From NCBI GenBank assembly GCA_963970005.1, contig CAXAMN010021112.1, positions 2,022,020 through 2,086,019 of the forward strand: 64,000 nucleotides of DNA. Direction: 5' to 3'. The position numbers were made by a program, and so were the translations under genes. The notes under the pieces were generated by a model, which did not search any database, had not been told where the DNA came from, and worked only from the letters and a program-made list of their open reading frames with translations. This DNA is from Durusdinium trenchii (taxonomy: Eukaryota; Sar; Dinophyceae; Suessiales; Symbiodiniaceae). Every line of letters begins with the position of its first letter. The stretch's first letter is position 1. Of this stretch, positions 1-14,014 are shown piece after piece.

Positions 1-3000
1 ATTAGGGTCTATGGCCCTGCGAGGGAGACAAACGCTTTTGTTGCAATAGATGTGATCACTCAGAAGCTCTTGAGCTCTGGTAGTGAGCACGTGGCCTCGG
101 TGGTGTGGTAAATGCCGCGGTCAGATCCAGTTTGCTTTGACCCGTTCCCTGACGCCCAAAAGTGCAGGCCCAAGTTGCCGCTTCCATCGGTGAGGGTTGC
201 AGCGTCATCAGCGAATTTCAATTATCAAAGGTAGCTTGTAGACCATGTAGACAAAACCATTTCCAGAAGGTCACGACGACTTCATCTCAAGGGTGTTTGA
301 AGCACCGAATCCGAAACAGATCATTTTTTGCCCTTTGCATTCTGCTCTGTGAAGCGAAGAGGAATCAAGACAGCTTGAGTGGTTTTGTGGAGTCGTAGAT
401 TGCGCAGGGTGTTTTTGTTGGTCCTTGCAGTGGTGGGAGGGTAGATCGAGTTGCAGGGGCAAACGCGTGAGATTCTACTGTCCAACGCTACCAGAATGAA
501 GCGGCAAATACTTTGTCCATGCAAACTCCCTGCTGGCAATGAGTTCAGATTGGGCTTTGCACTTCTCGACAGGTGGCAAGATACTCGACCCCTTGATGAG
601 TCCACCAGAGGTATCGATCTTTTGCATGATGGTCTAGAATGCAGAAAAGACCTCCTGGAAGAGGAGAACCATAAATAGACTAAGGCAACTGGGTGCGGGG
701 GCTACCTATTCCAAAAACACCCATGGTGTGTTCTTGATGTCATCAGTTGTTAGGATTTTCTGCATGTGTGGGCCAATTTTGCCAAAGATCGGTCCACAAC
801 CAAGATGGCGGGTCTCGCAGGGTCCCATTGTCATGTTGGACACGTGCCCATGTTTCAACAAACATCAAGTTTTCATGGTGGCCCCCCGAAAAAGTTTGCA
901 TGATTAGACATGTGAATCTCTTACAGTAGAAATCGGAACCGGCATATTCTTTCCGGTTTTTTGGCACATCGCACTCTTTCCTGTTTTCCTTCACCTGACT
1001 GCGATCTACTTCACCACTGGTGTAGCATGACCTGGCTGGGTATGGCCTTGCGCTCCGCAATGGTCAGGACTATGCGCGGCTTTGCGAACTGAAGCCTGAA
1101 GCAGCCACGAACATTCAGGTGCCACACGGTTTCCAACCACGGGAGGAGTGTCTCCAGACAGGGTAAGAGGGGTTTTATCGAAGATGTTGTCGTAATGCTG
1201 AAGTGCAGGTGCGTGTGTGTTTATGTATGTAAGATGTGAACATATTTGGTCAAATGGACATGTTTTGTAGCAGGGCACACAAGCTGACACGGAAGATATC
1301 TAAAATCTAAGACATCCTTGCCAAACTGCTAAACGGTGACCGGTTGTGTAGGCAATGACGCTCCAATGGCAAAATAGACTGTGCCATGCATGTGATAAGA
1401 TAGGGATCTACTCAAGGACATGATGTGATCCGCTGCTCATGCCAGGACTGATAAATCAAGAAGGTACAGAACTTTGAAGGCCCTAGAGGGTCTGGTCTTT
1501 GACATCCACACCAAGCAGAAGAAGACTCATTGGATGCGTTTTTTGGCTAACATACTCACATCTAGCAGAAGCACCATAAATGGTACAAAAGGTCTGTACA
1601 TCAGCCCCATAAAAAGGGTAGAGAAAATCACAGTATTCTATCTATCCGATTCCTATTGTTCAATTTATGTTTTGAGCATAGTAGTATATAAGACACATAT
1701 AGAATCACCCATCAAAAGCTCAGATTGCAGCGAAAGAGTGCTTTGGATGTGCCGCAGGCGGGCCTTGAGATGGGCCTGGAACAATTGCAGCGAGAGGCCC
1801 GAGAGTGGCGCCAACGGGGACCAATGGAGTCATCCATCCCGCGCATCACTTCGTTGATGGCATCCACTTGAAACTTAGGTCTGGATACTCTGTGGTCATT
1901 TTAGACATCATGCTGTTTCAACTGGTGCTGTGATGCATCACTTCGTTCATCTCGTGGTCCGTGCCGTGTAGAACCATGATCAACACATGTCAAACACAAT
2001 GTCAATACCCCAGCAGCCAAACATCTATAGATCAATATATAGATCCAATGTCTAAAGGCACACTGGATCTCAACACCTCATCCAATTCAGGGGTTTTGAC
2101 CCCTGCACAGTAGGAGGATTTTGGACCACGGTCAATATATGTCGAACCCCCCTACTAACCTACTATGTCAAAATGCTGTCAAAACCACAATATCCTCACC
2201 ATGCATGCTGCTCATGCAGGCAAAAGCTCGAACATCGTCTAGGGCCTTTTGGGGGCTTTTTGGGACTGGTGATTTGGGGTGTGTGTGCAAGACCTTCACC
2301 ACTTGGCACTCCCTGAATCATCATGGTTATGTGGATGGCATGACTCGGATGGCCATTGTTCCGAATACCAAACAGGTGGAGTTTTCACTTCACCTAAACA
2401 TGGTGATTTCAGGGAGTGTAACACTGACTTCCTGAGCCTATTAGATCCTCCCAAGGGTTCCAACTATAAGCCCAGGTGGTGAACTCCACTTCCATGATTC
2501 TTTCATATTGTTTCAAGGGTTAGAACCACCGGTGGCTGCACCAGGCCGGCGCAGCGCCGCCGCAGCGTGGCTTCCTCGACTGGCTTCGGGGGGCTGCTCC
2601 GCAGGATGAAGCTGCAGATGTGGAGCAGGTGGGTGGGGAGAGGTAGGTCAAGCGATGTGGTCGGTGGTTATCTCCTTGAACATGTTGATTGGTTCCCCAT
2701 ATATTAAGCGTGAGCAGGTGGAAGAAGTTTTACACAGTTTCATATTTGGGAAGCTGAAAGTACGTCAATCAAAACATGGATTTGATCTTGGAATGTGTCA
2801 CAATTGCCTGCTACAAATGATCCCTCTTCTGGGGATTGGGAAGACTCTTCTTACTCTTGATTCTCTACAGACTATTGTGCACCCCCCTCGAGTCAGACCG
2901 GAGGCTTTTCCTACCACCCATCCAAGGTCTTGAAGGGTGTATGAATGCCCTGGATGGGTGGAAGGCAAAAAGTCTCTCGTCCGACTCCAGGGGGTTGGAA

Positions 3001-3036
3001 TCGGACCTCCCAACCCCTCCCGCTCCGAGCTCCGAG
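1..3036. other. Non-coding stretch, no feature seen
   Basis: Only short open frames on both strands with overlapping, non-coding composition. I see no conserved domain or strong repeat. Confidence 0.6.
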
Positions 3037-3143
3037 CTCCAGGCGAGCTCCATGGCGATCCTCCTCTCCGATGGTCAGCCCAATGGCGGTATCAGCGACA
3101 AACAGGCGACCAACTCCAAAGCCGAGTCCGCCATCCAAGCTGG
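3037..3143 (+). CDS. Exon-like island
   Basis: A frame reading SSMAILLSDGQPNGGISDKQ then ATNSKAESAIQAG lies between CTCCGAG and a GTGGAT donor-like site. GC-rich against an AT-richer background. No family. Confidence 0.28.
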
Positions 3144-4224
3144 GTGGATCACATGGGCCTTTGAACCATTTGGAACCCATGGGCATGTGCTATAGCGAGC
3201 CAGAGGGGAGCAACGGCTCGCTCGTTCCGAGCTCGGTCTTCCCCAGCGAGAGAGAGACCGGGGGAGCAGGTCACTCGCTCCGCGGGTCACGGGAGGTGCC
3301 CGGAGCCCGCCCTTGGCTGGTTTGGGAACCGCTCGGCTGGAATCCTCAGGGTTTCGTTTGAGTTCACCAGCTACCTATTTGGCTTTCGGAACATGGTCGG
3401 TCTGAGTCCTTTGGGGGCCACGCCATCCCATCCAGGGCCAGGCCCTATACGACGAGTCCCGGGACAGTCGTTTGGATCGTTTTTGCTTCAACCTCCGATT
3501 TGGGGTGGTGAGCATCCAATCAAGATGGTGGTGAAGGGTGTTTGTTGTCATCTGCAACCTCGGAGCAAATCGTTGGGTTGGTCTGTTTTGTCGGGAAGGA
3601 CATGGTGAATCGTTCCAGACAGGCCCTGGCCTGTTTGAAACGTCACGTGCCATTTAATGACTGCTTCTTTGTGCCATCCACGTGCTGTTGACATTGGATC
3701 AGTCCCTGACATTGATATCGATGAGATCGGTTTTGTCTCATTTGGCACAGTCAGAATCGATGTGGGTCGGGGCTGTTGTTGATTCCCTGAGAAGCCTAGA
3801 CATGCATGTGATTTTGAATTTTGTTTGGATTTTTTTCTTCACCTCTCTCGGGAATGGCAAAGGTGTGATCAAAGTCAGATCTCACTTGCAGAACCTCTGG
3901 GCCCAAATAGGATATGATTTTACATATCGCCTGATTGTGTAATAAAGAACAGGGGGAGTGATCTCCAACCATTCCCCTTCCTAAAGCTTGTGTGGAGTGT
4001 GTTTAGTTTAGTCTTAGTCTTATATAATTTCATGCCGCAACTTTGAGTCATCAAAGCTCTTCCAAACACGAGTTGTTTCTTTCTCCCCGGTCATACGAGT
4101 CACCTGACATCCGCTGTCTCAGGGGCTTTTGTCCTTGGCATCAAGACTCTGCCCATCAGAGGTCACGATGCAGCTTGGATGGTGCAAAGAAATCTGGGTT
4201 TGGGTATAGAAATCTGGGTTTTAC

Positions 4225-4330
4225 GTTCGTAGCATCTCTTGTTCCTAGTAGTAATGCCAGAAGCTACTAGTAGCGATACCCTTGTGACTAGTAGCTTCTT
4301 GCTACCCATAGCAATGCCCTTGTGTGAGTC
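4225..4330. repeat. Dispersed palindrome-rich repeat (GCTACTAG family)
   Basis: Several copies of AGAAGCTACTAG/CTAGTAGCTTCTTGC alternate with GCAATGCC/GCGATACC segments and can fold on themselves. Similar words occur at 11.45-11.56 kb and 49.23-49.37 kb. Confidence 0.55.
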
Positions 4331-5879
4331 ATACATCGTCAGGGCAAAAAACACGCTCAAGTATGGTAGGTGACCGTGAACATCCCAAAATAGACTAGGC
4401 TATGGTCATTGTTGTGGATTTGGACACCAGGGGATAGTTCCTTTCTTCCCGATGCCCGGTTTCGATATTAGTTTTCAGGAAATCATTCTTTTTTCGTGGC
4501 CATCAGGAATATTTTGGCCGTAGCCTGTCAACTCATCTGGTTGCGAAGTGACCATGAGGCCGGAATTTTATTAGGAAAGTCGATCCTTACTTTCCTAATG
4601 TAACAAAGTCTTGTTTTTTTTCCCTGTTGTGGCTTTGGGATTATATAGTCAGTCAAAGCACATGGCATTCTTTGTTCTAGATCTAGATACGAGCAACATT
4701 CCAAAGGGTCTGTGCACACATGTTTATGTGAGAGGAACTATTTCATTGAAATCATCCAAAAACCTGTAAAGCGATATAGTGACAGTGACCCCCCAAAAGC
4801 AATACCTTCACAAGGTACACTTCAATCATTTGATTCAAATCTACTTTGCACCATTGTCAGACGAAAGCTCTTGAAATCCGTTTCTTGGCTTTGTTTTCGC
4901 TTTACATGAAGCGATACCAAAGCGATAACGCTGGATGCTCAAAATGTGGTCTAGATGAGCGCATCCCTTTCGCATCAATGAAGAGCCCTTTCTCTTTCTT
5001 CCTCTACCCATATCCATGTGCACTTCACTTTGGCTATGTTTTCAAGATAAATTCTCAAGAAATATGACAAAGGCATCACTGTAAAGCGATATGGCGACGA
5101 CCCCCACAAGCGATACCACCATATAAAGTTCCACCAAATGTGCCCATATGTTTTGGAGTTGGCTCATATTCTGTTGCGTGGCACACCCCTTTTTGGGTTT
5201 ACCGAATCTTCTTCTAAACCTTGTTTGGAGGTGGTAATTCTGATGATGAGAAGGGAAGATTCTGGTCTCCAGGACAAGTTGATAGCCCATCCCCCGTGAG
5301 CCATGCTCTAGAAAATGCCAATCACTTTCCACTATGAAGTGGGTTTGGGACCCTAATTTTATAGAGAGTACATGGTTTTGGATTATCAGAATCATATTAT
5401 CATTGGAGATCATTTTACAGGAGATGTGTGTAGGTTTGGTATGTGTGTTGGATGGCGTTGCCAATATAGACCCAAACATAAGAATGCTACATGTGTGTAT
5501 CATGATGCCCAGAAGGGCATTTTTTTGGAATGCCAATGTTTGATGGGTCGGAATCAAGGCAAGTCATTTATAGAGGTTCAGGTGCGTCTTAAAGATATGC
5601 AAACCACGAGGCAGTCAAGCGTTTTATAGACACTGCGTGTGCTCGGATATAGCCACTGCGGTCTGAGGACACGACGTGAATAATGTCAATCAAATAAGAC
5701 AAGTTATCATTATCTATCGCGAAACATTATCAGACCACAGAATTTAACACAAAAACTCTTATGATTTTCCAGCCCCACAGGTTTCAAGTGATGTCAAAAG
5801 AACCAATTGCCAAAACTTTACCGAAACATAGTGAAACTAAAAAACACTTTTTTTTTTTTATCAAAAATTAGTATTGCAC

Positions 5880-6403
5880 AAGCCTGTTTTTTGGATGCAA
5901 TGCTTGAAGCCACTTCACTTCGCGACTTCTGCGGAGCATTGGGTTCGATGAAGCTCTTTGGCAGCGAGTCGCAGTTCACTCAATCCTTAGAGTTCTTGCT
6001 GACGTGGGACGCTGCTGCTCGGACACAGGTTTTTGCACTCCGGTTGCCACAGGAACGAACCTGGCAGTCCTTGGACAAGCACCTTCGACACGGCCACACA
6101 CTCGACAGTTTTGTTGCGCCTCGTCGGCAGCGCAGGTCAAAGGAGCGAAGCAAATCCAAAGACCGAGCGGTGCAAGTTGCATTGGCTGTGCGGGCGTCAG
6201 ATTCACCGCAACCGGGCAACCGTACGGTGGACATGCCTATGATCGAAGCTGTGGGCGCAGGTTCCAATGCATGCCAGGCAGTGGCTGTTTTGCAGACATA
6301 TGTGACTTTCCAGTTTTGCTGGACAGGAACGTGCCAAAGTTACGATCACCGATTGATATGTGCAGGGATGAGCCAAAGCGGCTCATGGAGAGCCCTTCTT
6401 TGA
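5880..6403 (+). CDS. Hypothetical ORF, longest in the first 15 kb
   Basis: The + strand frame is open from 5807 to 6403 (198 codons). From about 5889 it reads like protein (FLDAMLEATSLRDFCGALGS, RRQRRSKERSKSKDRAVQVA), with a basic Ser/Arg/Lys patch in the middle. An acceptor-like CACAAG precedes 5889. A competing frame on the same strand (6004-6420) is also open, so the choice is uncertain. No family recognised. Confidence 0.3.
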
Positions 6404-7326
6404 TGGCTGGCCTAAAGTGATAGAAAATGGATTTGAGCACAGGGATAATCTCACAAATTTTCTTCAGGGTGTGACCATTTGATGCGTGGCAAATAAACTA
6501 TTGCCGGTCACTAAAGCAGGACAAGCCAGACATGATCACATCGTTTTGGGTGACAGACTGGGATCACAGTGGATCCGCCGATCCTCTCGCTGTGGGGGGA
6601 GTCCTTAAAGCCGCGTTTTGTGATCCAGCGCAACCGTTGGAGGGCTACGTGGCCGGATTCAACGGTTTTCCTCTTGGCATGGTTTTACCTGTTAGAGTCA
6701 AGATGTTTGTGCCAGGGCTTTCATTCTGCAATCACTGGTAGGCATTCTATGGAAAATGCCTAGCGTATCAGTTTATAGAGATTATATCCCTAGCCTTGCC
6801 CCCTTATTGTATAGACACCAATTCTCTAGAAAATGTGTGGATAACCCCCAACATCACCCAACCCAAAATTCACGGGGGATGATTGCCCTTGAGCCGTTGT
6901 CAAGGGTTTGTATAGTTTTCCCACTGAGATCCAACAGGTAGACAAAGGTTACAGCAACTGTTGTTTTGCAGGGAAACTGAAGGAGTCAGTCGTTGCGGCC
7001 TCACCTATTATCCACCGCCATGGGGAGTCCTTCTTTCTCACGATTTGTCAGTGTGAAAAGGACTAGTTATGTGCTGCTTTATGGTTGGCTCCCTTCTCTA
7101 GGTGGAGCTTGCGGCTGAATCAAATGGCCAGCTGCAATGACAATGTGATCAACTAGCTGCCTTCAGCTTGCCCTCCCGCTTGAATCAATCTTATGGAGAA
7201 TGCTTATGATTGCTTATGACATTGAATTACCTATAGAACATTCTTCACAACTCCAAAACGGATATCTCCAAAACAGGTCATACATCTATATACTGTTTTT
7301 CTGTTTACAACCCTGGTGATCCTTCA

Positions 7327-7456
7327 GGCCCACACCTCCCAGCGGCGAAACACACGATCGAGACGGACCGATCTCCGGCCTCCGTTGGCCACCGCCGGCC
7401 GGACGTGGGCGAAGCGAGACGCCAAACGCGTCCGGCGTGGCGAACCAAGACTTCAT
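7327..7456 (+). CDS. Exon-like island
   Basis: It follows ATCCTTCAG and ends before GTGTTT. All three + frames are open; the one ending SGVANQDFM has the most coding-like codon use. Unknown function. Confidence 0.28.
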
Positions 7457-10400
7457 GTGTTTGCCTCTCACTGTTATCGCCCGACTTTCATGTTGGAACC
7501 CCAAAAAAAGTCCCAAAAAACAGGGCCAACAAAAACCAACATGTTTTCAGACTTCATGGACAGTTTGTGAGGCACGCCTTTGGCTTCACCCAGTCGCATG
7601 ACATTGACCTCATGTGACTTGGCGGATGGAACCCAAACTGGATCCGATGAATGGTCCGGCAACTGGTGAGGTCAAGGCCTCCAGGCCTCGGGTTGGAGTT
7701 CTGCGTTCTTTTTCGTGGATAGAGATGCTCCAACAGGTGTCATCAACCAGTTGGATCACTTGGTCACAGAAGAGTGTCTTTACTTTGTCTAGCGATTGGT
7801 GGGAACGAACAAGCTTGCACTCTCCCAAGTAGGCATGGGCCAACGGATGTCGTATCAAATGGAAGCAATATACAGAAAACCATGGGTTCCTAGGCGCCTG
7901 ACCGAACATCGAACTGTTTGAAGGTTTCTGACCGAACCTCCACCGAACCAGTTGGTTGGTTTTTCTTTCGCTTGCAGGTTTCTAACACCACACACTCGTT
8001 ACAACTGGCACACTGTTGACCAGTTCGCGGATGGAGGGAAGAAGGACAACATATGCACCAGCAAAGAACGCTCTCTTGAGTCTCTTGACATTGTCTACAT
8101 TGTTTGTATGTAAATCAGCAGCCAGGCGGATTCAAAGCTGCATGCCGCAAGAGCCCTCCTTGTGCACTCATCTAACCCAACACCTGTTCGCGGGATTTCA
8201 TTCGAACCTGACGACAAGCTCTGGGATATTCCAGTTTGTTGTATCATAGCCAGTTCTTTTTCCTGCAATGCGCCTTCTAGGAGGAGGATTCGCTGATTTG
8301 ACGGGCGGTTCAACCATTAATATGGGTTTAAAAGAAACACAATTTGGATCAGATCAGCTTTGGCGGGAATCATCCATCAAGGAGGAAGTATTGCACTTAT
8401 TTCTTGGGAGGCTGTTATGTCTATTCTTGACAAAAGGCCATTCTCTGCCGCACGCAAACGTGCGCAAACGTCTGAAGTAGTCTGAAGTAGATGCAAAAAC
8501 ACAACAAAACGACTCTAAACCTTGGACACCTCAATGGCCCGATGAGTTGCGAGCCTCAATGGCCCGATGCGAGCCTCCCCAGCCAAGCATCAGAGATGGC
8601 CTGATGGCCTGATAGGGAAGCACCGGACCATCTCAAGGAGAACAAGGCCGTTCAAGGGCCTATTTAGGGCCATGCTACCCTCAGGCGAAGAACAGAAAGA
8701 TGGTAAAATCAGGTAGAGCACATCAGAACTTCAGATCCCCTGGATGGATGCACATGGTGTATGACCATGTAGAACCATGTGCTACTTCAGGGAAGTTCAT
8801 CAGATCCCTTTTTACCAGAACTCTTCAAAGGTGCTTCTTCGACCCTCAGTGCGTGGATAAACCCTGGTCACCCTGGTCTCAGCCTCCATCCAAACACCCT
8901 CCCACTTGCAACGTATACATCGGTGTATGGCATATGCACAGATGTTGGACCCCATACATCAACCCCCACAACGGATCGGTGCATGTTTCTCCCCAAAGAC
9001 TTCCAACCAAAACAAACGCCAGCAACTCGACCTCCGGTCGGTGAGTGTGACCTGCACGGCGAACAGCTGCTCCTCCGCCCATGGTCCATGGATCTCGCAT
9101 CACCTGAGGAGTGCCTTACCTTCCAAAAGCCTCTTGGTGATGAGAGTGGAGTGATGAACCTTCATGATGGAGTGGGCTACCGGCCGGGCTAGAGACCAGC
9201 CCGAAAGAACTGTCCAGGGGAATTGCTAGCTAAACCGTGTGAAAACCATCCCCATGACCTGCAGAAGCCCACACTGCGTTGCTACTTGTGATGATGGGTG
9301 ACTTGTCACTGGTGACGTCTCAAACTGTGCCGGTCTGAACCGGATTATGATCTTCACCCTCTCATCCTGAAGACCCATGATCTTCAACACTCACTTCAAT
9401 GCACTTCGAACAGGTGACGGGTCAAAGTCTGTCCACTGGCTTGTGGGACGTGTCGTTGATCGTTTAGCCTTTACTTGTCGTTGATCGTTTAACCAAGAGC
9501 TGCGCCTTTCCAGAGAACCGAAGCCCCGTCCTCAGTCTTTGAAGCAACGAACCAGCGAAATAGAGGCGGTTCTCTGGAAGCCCTTGTTACACATGTCAAA
9601 GAGAGAGAGAGAGAGAGTCTCCGTTGAGTCTCCGTGTTTTTTGGTTTTGCTCTTGATCCAAGAGCCTCAAACTGGCCCTCCAAAACTCCAAAATTTCCAC
9701 ACCGTTGCACTGCAAACGGGTGTGTGCACGTGTTCCCCTCAAAAACAACACACTTGAGAAGTCATTGGATGCCCAGCTCCTGCGTTTGTTAGTACTAGCT
9801 TGTCTTCTTATCATGAAGGAAGATGAACCAACCACACCGGTTTTTCATGAAGTTGAACCTGCCCCTTTTGTGCCGAAAGGTTGATCCATTTGTGATGTTG
9901 CCAATCCCACTCTGATGACTTGGTGTCCTGAGGTTCCGGAAAGCCTGGAAGCTACTACTACTTGGGCTCAGCGCAAGACATTGGTGCAGCGGCTCGACAC
10001 ATCTCAGCGGAACTGGACGGCAAAACGACGGCCGCCCTCATTCGTCGTTCAACCAGTCGACCTCTCCAGTTGAAACCGGCATGTCGAATTGGTTTTCAAT
10101 GAAAGAAGGCCAATTCGAAGCTTTGCTTTTCAGATGGCACTTGTATTTCCAAGAGTTGTATGTAGCTTATAGCTTCTGGGAAGGAAGGACTTGACCATGT
10201 GAATTACCATCCAAGTCGTATGCCATTGATCTCTTAAAGAAAGACATTGCCACATCCCAGTGGTATTGCCCTTTGATCTGCCAAGTGAGACATTCTTCGG
10301 CACCAAGGCTGTCGGCCTCCAATCTTCCGAACGCCCAAGCGGTTTCAGCCCAGTCCAAAAGTCCAAAGATGTCAACAGACTCATCTTTCTGTTGGATATT

Positions 10401-12662
10401 GGATATGCCATGATCATGTTCAGGTTTTAACTGGGCCACCAAGATTCTTCCCAGGTTGCTTTCCTCCACCCAATTCTGTCACATCAGAACTTGTCTAAAC
10501 CCAAACTACCATTTTCATCCATCTTCATCCAGTCTAAGTAGAGGTGTCCGGGAAAGCTGAAGCAGCTGAGACCGATTCATTCTCATTTGGCCATGGGGTC
10601 ATGGCACCAGCAATGGCACCGTGCGCCGAAGCACCGACCGCCGTCGATCGTCCGCGGGCGAACATGGTGGAACATCCCGAATCATGCCAGATTCCAGGTA
10701 TGAACATGTAATTATAGCTACATGGAATCTACATGGACTTCTCTTCATCATCCCGGATGTAGACACATTGTACATCCAACATGGACTTCTCTTCATCCTC
10801 ATCCTCCCCATTTCTGTGTGCATCCTCGGTACCTGCTCCCTGCTCACCGGTTTCTCCAAAAAACGCCGCGAGCTGTCAGGCCGTCGGCGATGCTTTGGGT
10901 GCCGTGAGCTGGCAGCCTTGCCGCACGGCCACAACGAGTGAGGTCAGAAGGAGAGAATGGTGAATGTGAACAACCCTAAAAGCCAAAACCCTAAACCAGA
11001 ATGCCGCCAGGTTTTGTGGGTTTCCCTCCAGTTTTTGGTTCTTAACTTTATGTTCATGTCTTTTCCTTCCTTTTTAGTCTGTCTTTCCTTCCTTTCGTCC
11101 TTTATTGTTTTCTTTTTCTTTCTTTTGTGCTCAGAATGAGCGGTGTGCAGCTGGACTTTTGCATGCAGGCATCCAGAGGCCAAGGGCTTGTATGAGTTGG
11201 GCCTTTTCTCAAGCCCATGGCCACGTCGACCTTCTTGATTGAAACAAAATTTGTATCTCTTTCTACACATCCTGTCCTCAATTCCAGCTGGCTGGAGCTT
11301 GCATGTTCATGTTGTTTCTAAGCAGCACGGATGCGAAGGCAATGGCAATGCATGGATGTATTTCTCTGGACCAGCTAAATTTTGGTGAGAGAAGATTTTT
11401 ATCTTCATCTTGGAGCCATATGGTCCCAATCCATAACTATTTCTGGCATTACTACTAGTAACAAGAAGCTACTAGGTGGAGGCCATCGCTATTAGGTTGG
11501 AGGCCATCGCTTACGAACAGAGCAAGAAGCTACGAACGTAGCGATGCATCTTCTGCCCTACTTGTCATGCTGCAATCGATGGTTCGAACGATCCTTTGAG
11601 GCCGCAATCTACAGCTGCGCGTGGAGGGACCTACAGGCCGAGCCCGCAGGATCTATCTAAGACCATGGTTTATTTGGACAAGTTGTATTATCAACAGGCC
11701 AAGCATTTTTTAAAGTTGTTTCTTGGAGTAGAGGGAAAGAAGGACAGATAGTAACACAAGAGGTGGGTTTTCCCACCACCCTCAAGGTGCATAGAGAAAG
11801 GTTGCAAGATCTCAGCTTCAATCCTCGAGAATCCTTTGCGCTGTGGCGCTGTGGAATGTGTGGTGTCTTGACCCTTGAACCAGAGTGTTTCTTGACCAAA
11901 AATTCTGCAGCTGCCGGTCGGGAAACCTCCCGTTTGCAGCCTCACATGTGCATCTGACCTTGGAGAAGGGTCCTCCCGTCTGACTGGTGCGACGAAAGCA
12001 GGGTGGCTGAGGGTGGCTGGATCCAGTAGAATCTCTATTGCGGGCGAAACTTCCCTTAGTCCATACTAAGCACCTGTCAGTTGACCTTGGAGAAGGTTTG
12101 TCTGGAGATATTGGTTTCTTCATGCTTCTTCTATTCCACTTGCTGGAGGTTCCCACGCGGGAGATCGAAGCCTTCCCAATGGTGTTGTAAGTTCAGACGT
12201 TGCCTTCTATCGGCAGGTGGCGGTTGGTATGTGGCTTGGCAGCATCGAACGTGGTTGGCGTCTGGCGCAGATGAGAGCGCTCTCAGTGGCCCTTCAAGAG
12301 CTTTCCGCCTCCAAGTAGGAACAGCTCTGTACATTGATTGTGATACCAGAGTTTGCATGTCCGAGAGCAGCATGACTGGGGTAGCGGAGATATTTATTGG
12401 GTGAGAACATGCACTCGTGAAGTTTATGGGGCAGCACTGATTTTCGAAGAGTGCCAAATAGGATGTGGGTCAATGCTTTAGAAACTTTAAACTTCCAAAG
12501 CATGCTCAGGATGTCATCTAAGATCATTAGTGCGGTAAGTACCTATATATATATATAGGGAACTGTTTTGCTGGCTTTGTTTTGCTGCGTGGACCTGGTT
12601 TGACTTCGCGATGGTCGACGATGGCGTGACCTTGGGGAAGACCATTGGCCTCCACGGAGTGT
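7457..12662. other. Mostly non-coding, small repeats
   Basis: It contains short tandem words (8530-8620, CCTCAATGGCCCGATG; 9428-9490, GTCGTTGATCGTTTA twice), a (GA)n run near 9600, two weak GC-rich islands (about 9036-9126 and 10842-10940), a pyrimidine-rich tract (11040-11140) and the GGAGGCC repeat listed separately. Confidence 0.5.
11440..11560. repeat. Dispersed repeat with GGAGGCCATCGCT units
   Basis: Two copies of TTGGAGGCCATCGCT-type units (11478-11490, 11499-11511) are flanked by AAGAAGCTAC(T/G)A words as at 4.2 kb. Confidence 0.6.
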
Positions 12663-13268
12663 ACATAATCCGGTCCCCCTAATAATAAACACGGCCCCCC
12701 CCCCCCTATTAAAAAAAACATCGGTCGCATTTTTTCTAATAGGGGGTCCCTGAAATCGGGGGGTCCAAAATAGGGTCACCTGGGAAGAGCTTCAATACCA
12801 AAAAGTAAATCCGTAGAGTTTTATATAAAATCCTTTACTAAACTCGTATCAAAAATGCAAAAAAGCTCCAGATCGAAGGGTCTTCCTTTTCCCCTACAAA
12901 AACCTTCATTAGAATAGTTATTCTTCAGTAGACTAACAGCTAGACGAAATGTGATGTCGCTGTGCCATGCGGTGTTGCATGACCTCGGTGGCAAGTGCGT
13001 TTGCGTGAGTCCGTGCCATTGGGGGAAGGAAAGCCTGCTGGTGTAAGCGCGGCGTGTCATGGTGGATAGACAGGGCGGACAGAGGTGGGCAGTTACGGTT
13101 GTTTTTGGAACCTAATAAAAAAACTACCACCAAAATCGACCATGTTGGTAGTTTAGTAGCGGCTTGAAAGGGCGGCAATTTAAAACCAAATATAAACCGA
13201 ATTTAGGGGTTCGGACGTGGTGTTTTTTAATTGGGGAGTGTTTATTAATAGGCACTCGGGATTACATT
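12663..13268. mobile_element. Candidate 0.6-kb inverted-repeat element (MITE-like)
   Basis: The left end (ATAATCC ... CCTAATAATAAACAC ... TATTAAAAAAAACA) is matched in reverse complement by the right end (GTGTTTTTTAATTGGGG ... GTGTTTATTAATAGG ... GGATTACAT), giving imperfect terminal inverted repeats of about 55 bp. A run of 13 C (12695-12707) lies within the left arm. No coding capacity seen, so it would be non-autonomous. Confidence 0.5.
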
Positions 13269-13930
13269 TACCCCATGAAAATGACCCACTTAAGTGAGGG
13301 GTTTTCTATGGCTTTCTGACCTTTTATCTGAACCTGGCTCCGATATCTTGTGGCTCGCAGCTCCTGAAGTCATCCTATTCATGGCGACCACTAGGGCCTT
13401 GCTCTGCTAGTTGCAGTGACTCATTGTATATAATGTGTTTGGATGATGCACTGCGGTTAAAATGAGGCGAACTGATCTCTAAGGACTGGTTTTGTTTTAG
13501 ATTGGTTTTGGTGACTGCTATGAGGTACTCATCAAGCCCTCAAGTCTGTTCGTTGGGAGGGTCGATTTCACGAGTGAGATGAACGGGATTTCACGAGCGG
13601 AAGCCAACCCCAAAGTCTATAATATATGAGGTGTATAGTGAGGTGAATAAGGTACCGCTACACCATATATAAAAAAATATTAAGTTTTGGGCTGCTGGTT
13701 TTATTTTTAGGCCTTGAGGCCAGTGCTGGCTTTAGGCCTTGAGGCCAGTCACCAGCGGAGCATTTGGTTTCGGGGCGGTGCAACTACTGTGACACGAATG
13801 ACACACGTCACTTTCTTTACATTGGGGATGCATTTCTTTCCATCTATTTCCATTTGATGCATCGATATGCATGGTTTCCGTCGTGCTTTTCACCTCCCTC
13901 CTTTTGGACCGCCTCTTTCTTCTCGAAGAC

Positions 13931-14014
13931 GCGAACGGCAGGGACCTCCAGATGCGAACGCCGAGGAGGACGCCGGAAGCGCCGATGTCGATGGGAGATC
14001 ACCTCCCTACAGAG
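13931..14014 (+). CDS. Exon-like island
   Basis: The frame RQGPPDANAEEDAGSADVDG then RSPPYR ends before a GTCAAG site. GC-rich and acidic. Unknown. Confidence 0.25.

Noticed and set aside
5042..5557. 171-codon frame on the - strand
   Set aside because: AT-rich, His/Ile/Gln-rich chance composition and no splice or codon support.
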